From assembly GCA_016801885.1 (NCBI GenBank), contig CM028897.1:20921501-20985500 (forward strand): a stretch of 64,000 bases of DNA. The letters run 5' to 3'. Source of the stretch: Toxotes chatareus (Eukaryota > Chordata > Actinopteri > Toxotidae). The notes under the pieces are model-generated. The model had not been told where the DNA came from and made no database searches. It worked only from the letters and a program-made list of their open reading frames with translations. The position numbers and the translations under genes are program-made. Positions 61,449 to 64,000 of the stretch are shown here, piece by piece. The number at the start of each line of letters is the position of its first letter. The first letter of the stretch is position 1.

Positions 61449-63913
61449 TCACACTGGGGCCTGATCCAACAGAAGTGGAGTGGCAGTCACCTTCCACAGC
61501 TCCTGCACAAAAATTGATCATAAACTTTACTTTATTGGAGCTGGATTCAGGTTTTAGACCAAAATAAAGCTTTGTTTAAAGTTAAGCAATAAACATTATC
61601 CCCAGTAGGATGTAATGATGTGTGTGTGTGTGTTTCACTTACTAGTTGCTCTATGCGTTCATACACAAGAAACTGTGTGAAGTTAGTAGGGAGCTGCTCC
61701 ACTCTGAAGCTGCAGCGTCCATCCACCAGGTCCTGGAGCTGGGACAGACAGTGGCTGAAATGGTTGTAAGCCTCGCAGCAGACATCCATGTGTCGCAGGG
61801 TGAAGTTCATCCTTGTATAGTGAGACAACAAAGACACTGACAGGTATAAATGCTTCTGATTTCTGCTGCGGCTGGACAATCACCTTACATGAACAGCTGC
61901 AGTTGCCTGAACAAAAGATGAAGAGCAGACGTCTTCTTACCTTTTCTCCATGGAGATGAAGATGGTGCAGGTGTGAGTAAAGTTACTGCAGAGTCGGTAC
62001 AGCGTTCGGAACAGGCCGTCCGTCAGATCGTCGTCGTAGCAAACTGCTGACGCAAAAATAAAATCTGAAGCATTTCTCCAGCTGGTTTGTCAAGTCAGTG
62101 ATCAAGACTGATTCGTTTCATCTCTCCGAACTGTTGGCTGTAGTTTTAATTTGAAGGAATGGCCTTTCAACATACAGTTATGGCCTAATGTCAGAGCATG
62201 GACTTCACTTCTCACCAGTGATGCCTGCGTGGCATACTGGAGAGGAGCTGTGTGATGAGTTTTTATCTCCATCAGCTCAGTAACCTACCGTCAGCAGCGA
62301 TGATGAAGCTAGTGTTGTTGTACATATCCGCTACTTCCTCCTCCGTCCAGCTAAATTCCACATCAGCATCTACGGAGATAAAACAAATGACATAGACATT
62401 TTCTATGGTCAGGAGGTGAAGGAGGAGGACGTTCAACGTCCCTCACTGAGCATTAGATTACTGCAGGCTGTAGCTGTTGACTTATACGGTTGTGAAGTGC
62501 TGCGGCTCAGCTTGGTTAGATTAAGTTACTGGCAAATATCAGAGGCGAACATGACCTTCTCCCCAGGGTGCACATGTAGTTCACCTCACATAACACTCCT
62601 CATTGACACAGGGCTTAGAAAAGCTAAATGGTAAATGCCACATAGGATATAAAACAAGTATCTACAGCCCCACATTTCAGTTCCCCTCTTCCTGCACATC
62701 TTCTGCTGCTACAGTAGGGTACTAAAGCCAGTTTAAATACTGGTCTCAGGACATTTTATGTTTTAAGCATTGGCATTGTTTGCATTTTGACCATTTCTGC
62801 ATATGTTCTTATCATACAGTATACATGTGTGTGCCTGTCTTGATGGTAAAGCAGATATGAAACTGTGAATCATTCTGCAGCACTGTCACCAGGGGGCTTT
62901 TTTGTTTCATTTGATCTGACCGTGCTAACTTTTCCACTTTACATACAAAAGAAGTATGTAAAAACACACCTTGCACCAACTTAACATACAGGTGCAGTGC
63001 ACATTTGCACTGCACCATTTTATCAGCAAATGACTGGATGTTATTGTGGCTCTAGCTTTTAAATTGTAGGTAAATTGTAGGTAAATTTTGTGTGTGTGTG
63101 TGTGTGTGTGTGTTACCTGTACAAAGATCATGCTGGAGCCAGTCCAACTGTCTCACCCTCACCTCACCACCTGATGGTCAGAAGAGACTATTATTAATGT
63201 AACTATGTAAGATTTTTCTGCTTCATGAGATCATTCTTTTTTTTAATAGAAGAAGAACTAAATACATAAAATAAAAGGGACTTTTATTTCCAGGGACTGG
63301 AAGTAAGTGAGGAGGAAATGTCACCTGCAGGCTCCGCCATGTGCCTGTTTAATGTGACATTCCTCTTGCACATGCTCAGAAGGTCTTCTCCCACATCTGT
63401 AAAAACAAAGTTGAGGTCTTTGAGCAACGGAAACAAAGGCCAGTCAGGGTCAAGGGGGGGGGGGGCTGTGTGCCAGGGAAGATCAGTCTGATGTATGACA
63501 ACAGAACTTCAACAAAAAGATCCACTTGCTGTCAAAAATGTCTGAGCAGGATATCAGCTGGATGACATTATACCTGTGCAGTACACTGTTTTGGCTAAGG
63601 TGGCCATGATGATGCTTGTTAAACCTGTCCCCGCTCCCAGCTCCAGGACTGTGGCTCCTCTGAACATGACGGGCTCAGACAGGATGAAGTCAGCCAAGAG
63701 GAAAGCCCCTCGCCACACCTGGTGATGCAGGTTAAAAAACAAACAAAAAACAAACAAACAAACAAAAAAAAAAAACAGACAATCATCCTTTAAACGCCTT
63801 CTCAAGATCAACCACCACTTACACAAACACTTTCATGGCACCAGACAAAAAGAAAGAGTACATTTTACTGACCTGTTTGCCTACATCCTCCAGAGGTGTG
63901 GCCATAGTGTGCT
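61449..63913 (-). CDS. mettl22: methyltransferase-like protein 22, C-terminal part (cut by window edge)
   Basis: Eight coding exons in transcription order: 63913-63873, 63718-63574, 63396-63325, 63170-63117, 62369-62289, 62043-61941, 61811-61643 and 61502-61449. They give about 238 C-terminal residues; the 5' exons lie beyond the right edge. METTL22 is a class I SAM-dependent lysine methyltransferase known to modify the DNA-binding protein KIN17. 'HTMATPLEDVGKQVWRGAFL' opens the visible part. Motif I is 'TVLELGAGTGLTSII', followed by 'TVYCTDVGEDLLSMCKRN', 'LDWLQHDLCT', 'FIIAADV', 'YDDDLTDGLFRTL', 'MNFTLRHMDVCCEAY' and 'QFLVYERIEQLELWKV'. All phases agree and the order matches human METTL22 throughout. 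It lies upstream of abat on the same strand, the same arrangement as human METTL22-ABAT. Confidence 0.95.
63078..63111. repeat. (GT)n microsatellite in mettl22 intron
   Basis: About 12 GT units immediately downstream (minus strand) of the donor of the exon ending at 63117. Confidence 0.9.
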
Positions 63914-64000
63914 CTGCAGAGAGATTGGATTCATATGCTGTATTAAACACACAGGCTATGTATGAAATCACCAGGTCAGAGTTAGAAAGAGCAGGGACGG

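Overview
The window looks like nuclear DNA of a ray-finned (teleost, probably percomorph) fish. It holds six spliced vertebrate protein genes with GT-AG introns, long (CA)n, (GA)n, (TA)n and (ATT)n microsatellites, fish-type LINE and SINE fragments, and proteins that match vertebrate families over their full length. Every coding model below was joined by hand. Exon phases agree at every junction, and all five complete models sum to a multiple of three.

Layout. 1-5270: a compound A+T-rich repeat made of alternately oriented copies of one unit, carrying GA/TC hairpins, with a tRNA-like SINE piece and a LINE 3' end inserted. 5600-6870: a broken LINE endonuclease region (-). About 6898-7340: a hAT/ZBED-like transposon remnant whose first exon looks intact. 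10644-13865: a tetraspanin-4-like gene (+). 18787-23137: bcl2l12 (-). 23138-30940: mostly non-coding. 31227-34274: nosip (+). 35019-38533: rcn3 (-), with two alternative in-frame last exons. 42948-54426: abat (-), with a non-coding first exon near 59.2 kb. 61449 to the right edge: the 3' part of mettl22 (-).

The genes are housekeeping genes with unrelated jobs: a membrane organiser, an apoptosis and p53-related factor, a U-box E3 ligase, an ER calcium-binding chaperone, mitochondrial GABA transaminase and a lysine methyltransferase. They do not form one pathway. Their order is informative: bcl2l12, nosip and rcn3 have human counterparts clustered at 19q13.33, abat and mettl22 have neighbours at 16p13.2, and TSPAN4 lies at 11p15.5. 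The tspan4/bcl2l12 and nosip/rcn3 pairs are convergent. mettl22 and abat are in tandem on the same strand, as in human.

The most interesting observation is in rcn3. Two successive 108-nt last exons in the same phase both complete the sixth EF-hand and both end in HDEL, but their sequences differ greatly. No bacterial-style operon, CRISPR array or rRNA was seen. Promoters, poly(A) signals and untranslated exons are inferred from sequence only.
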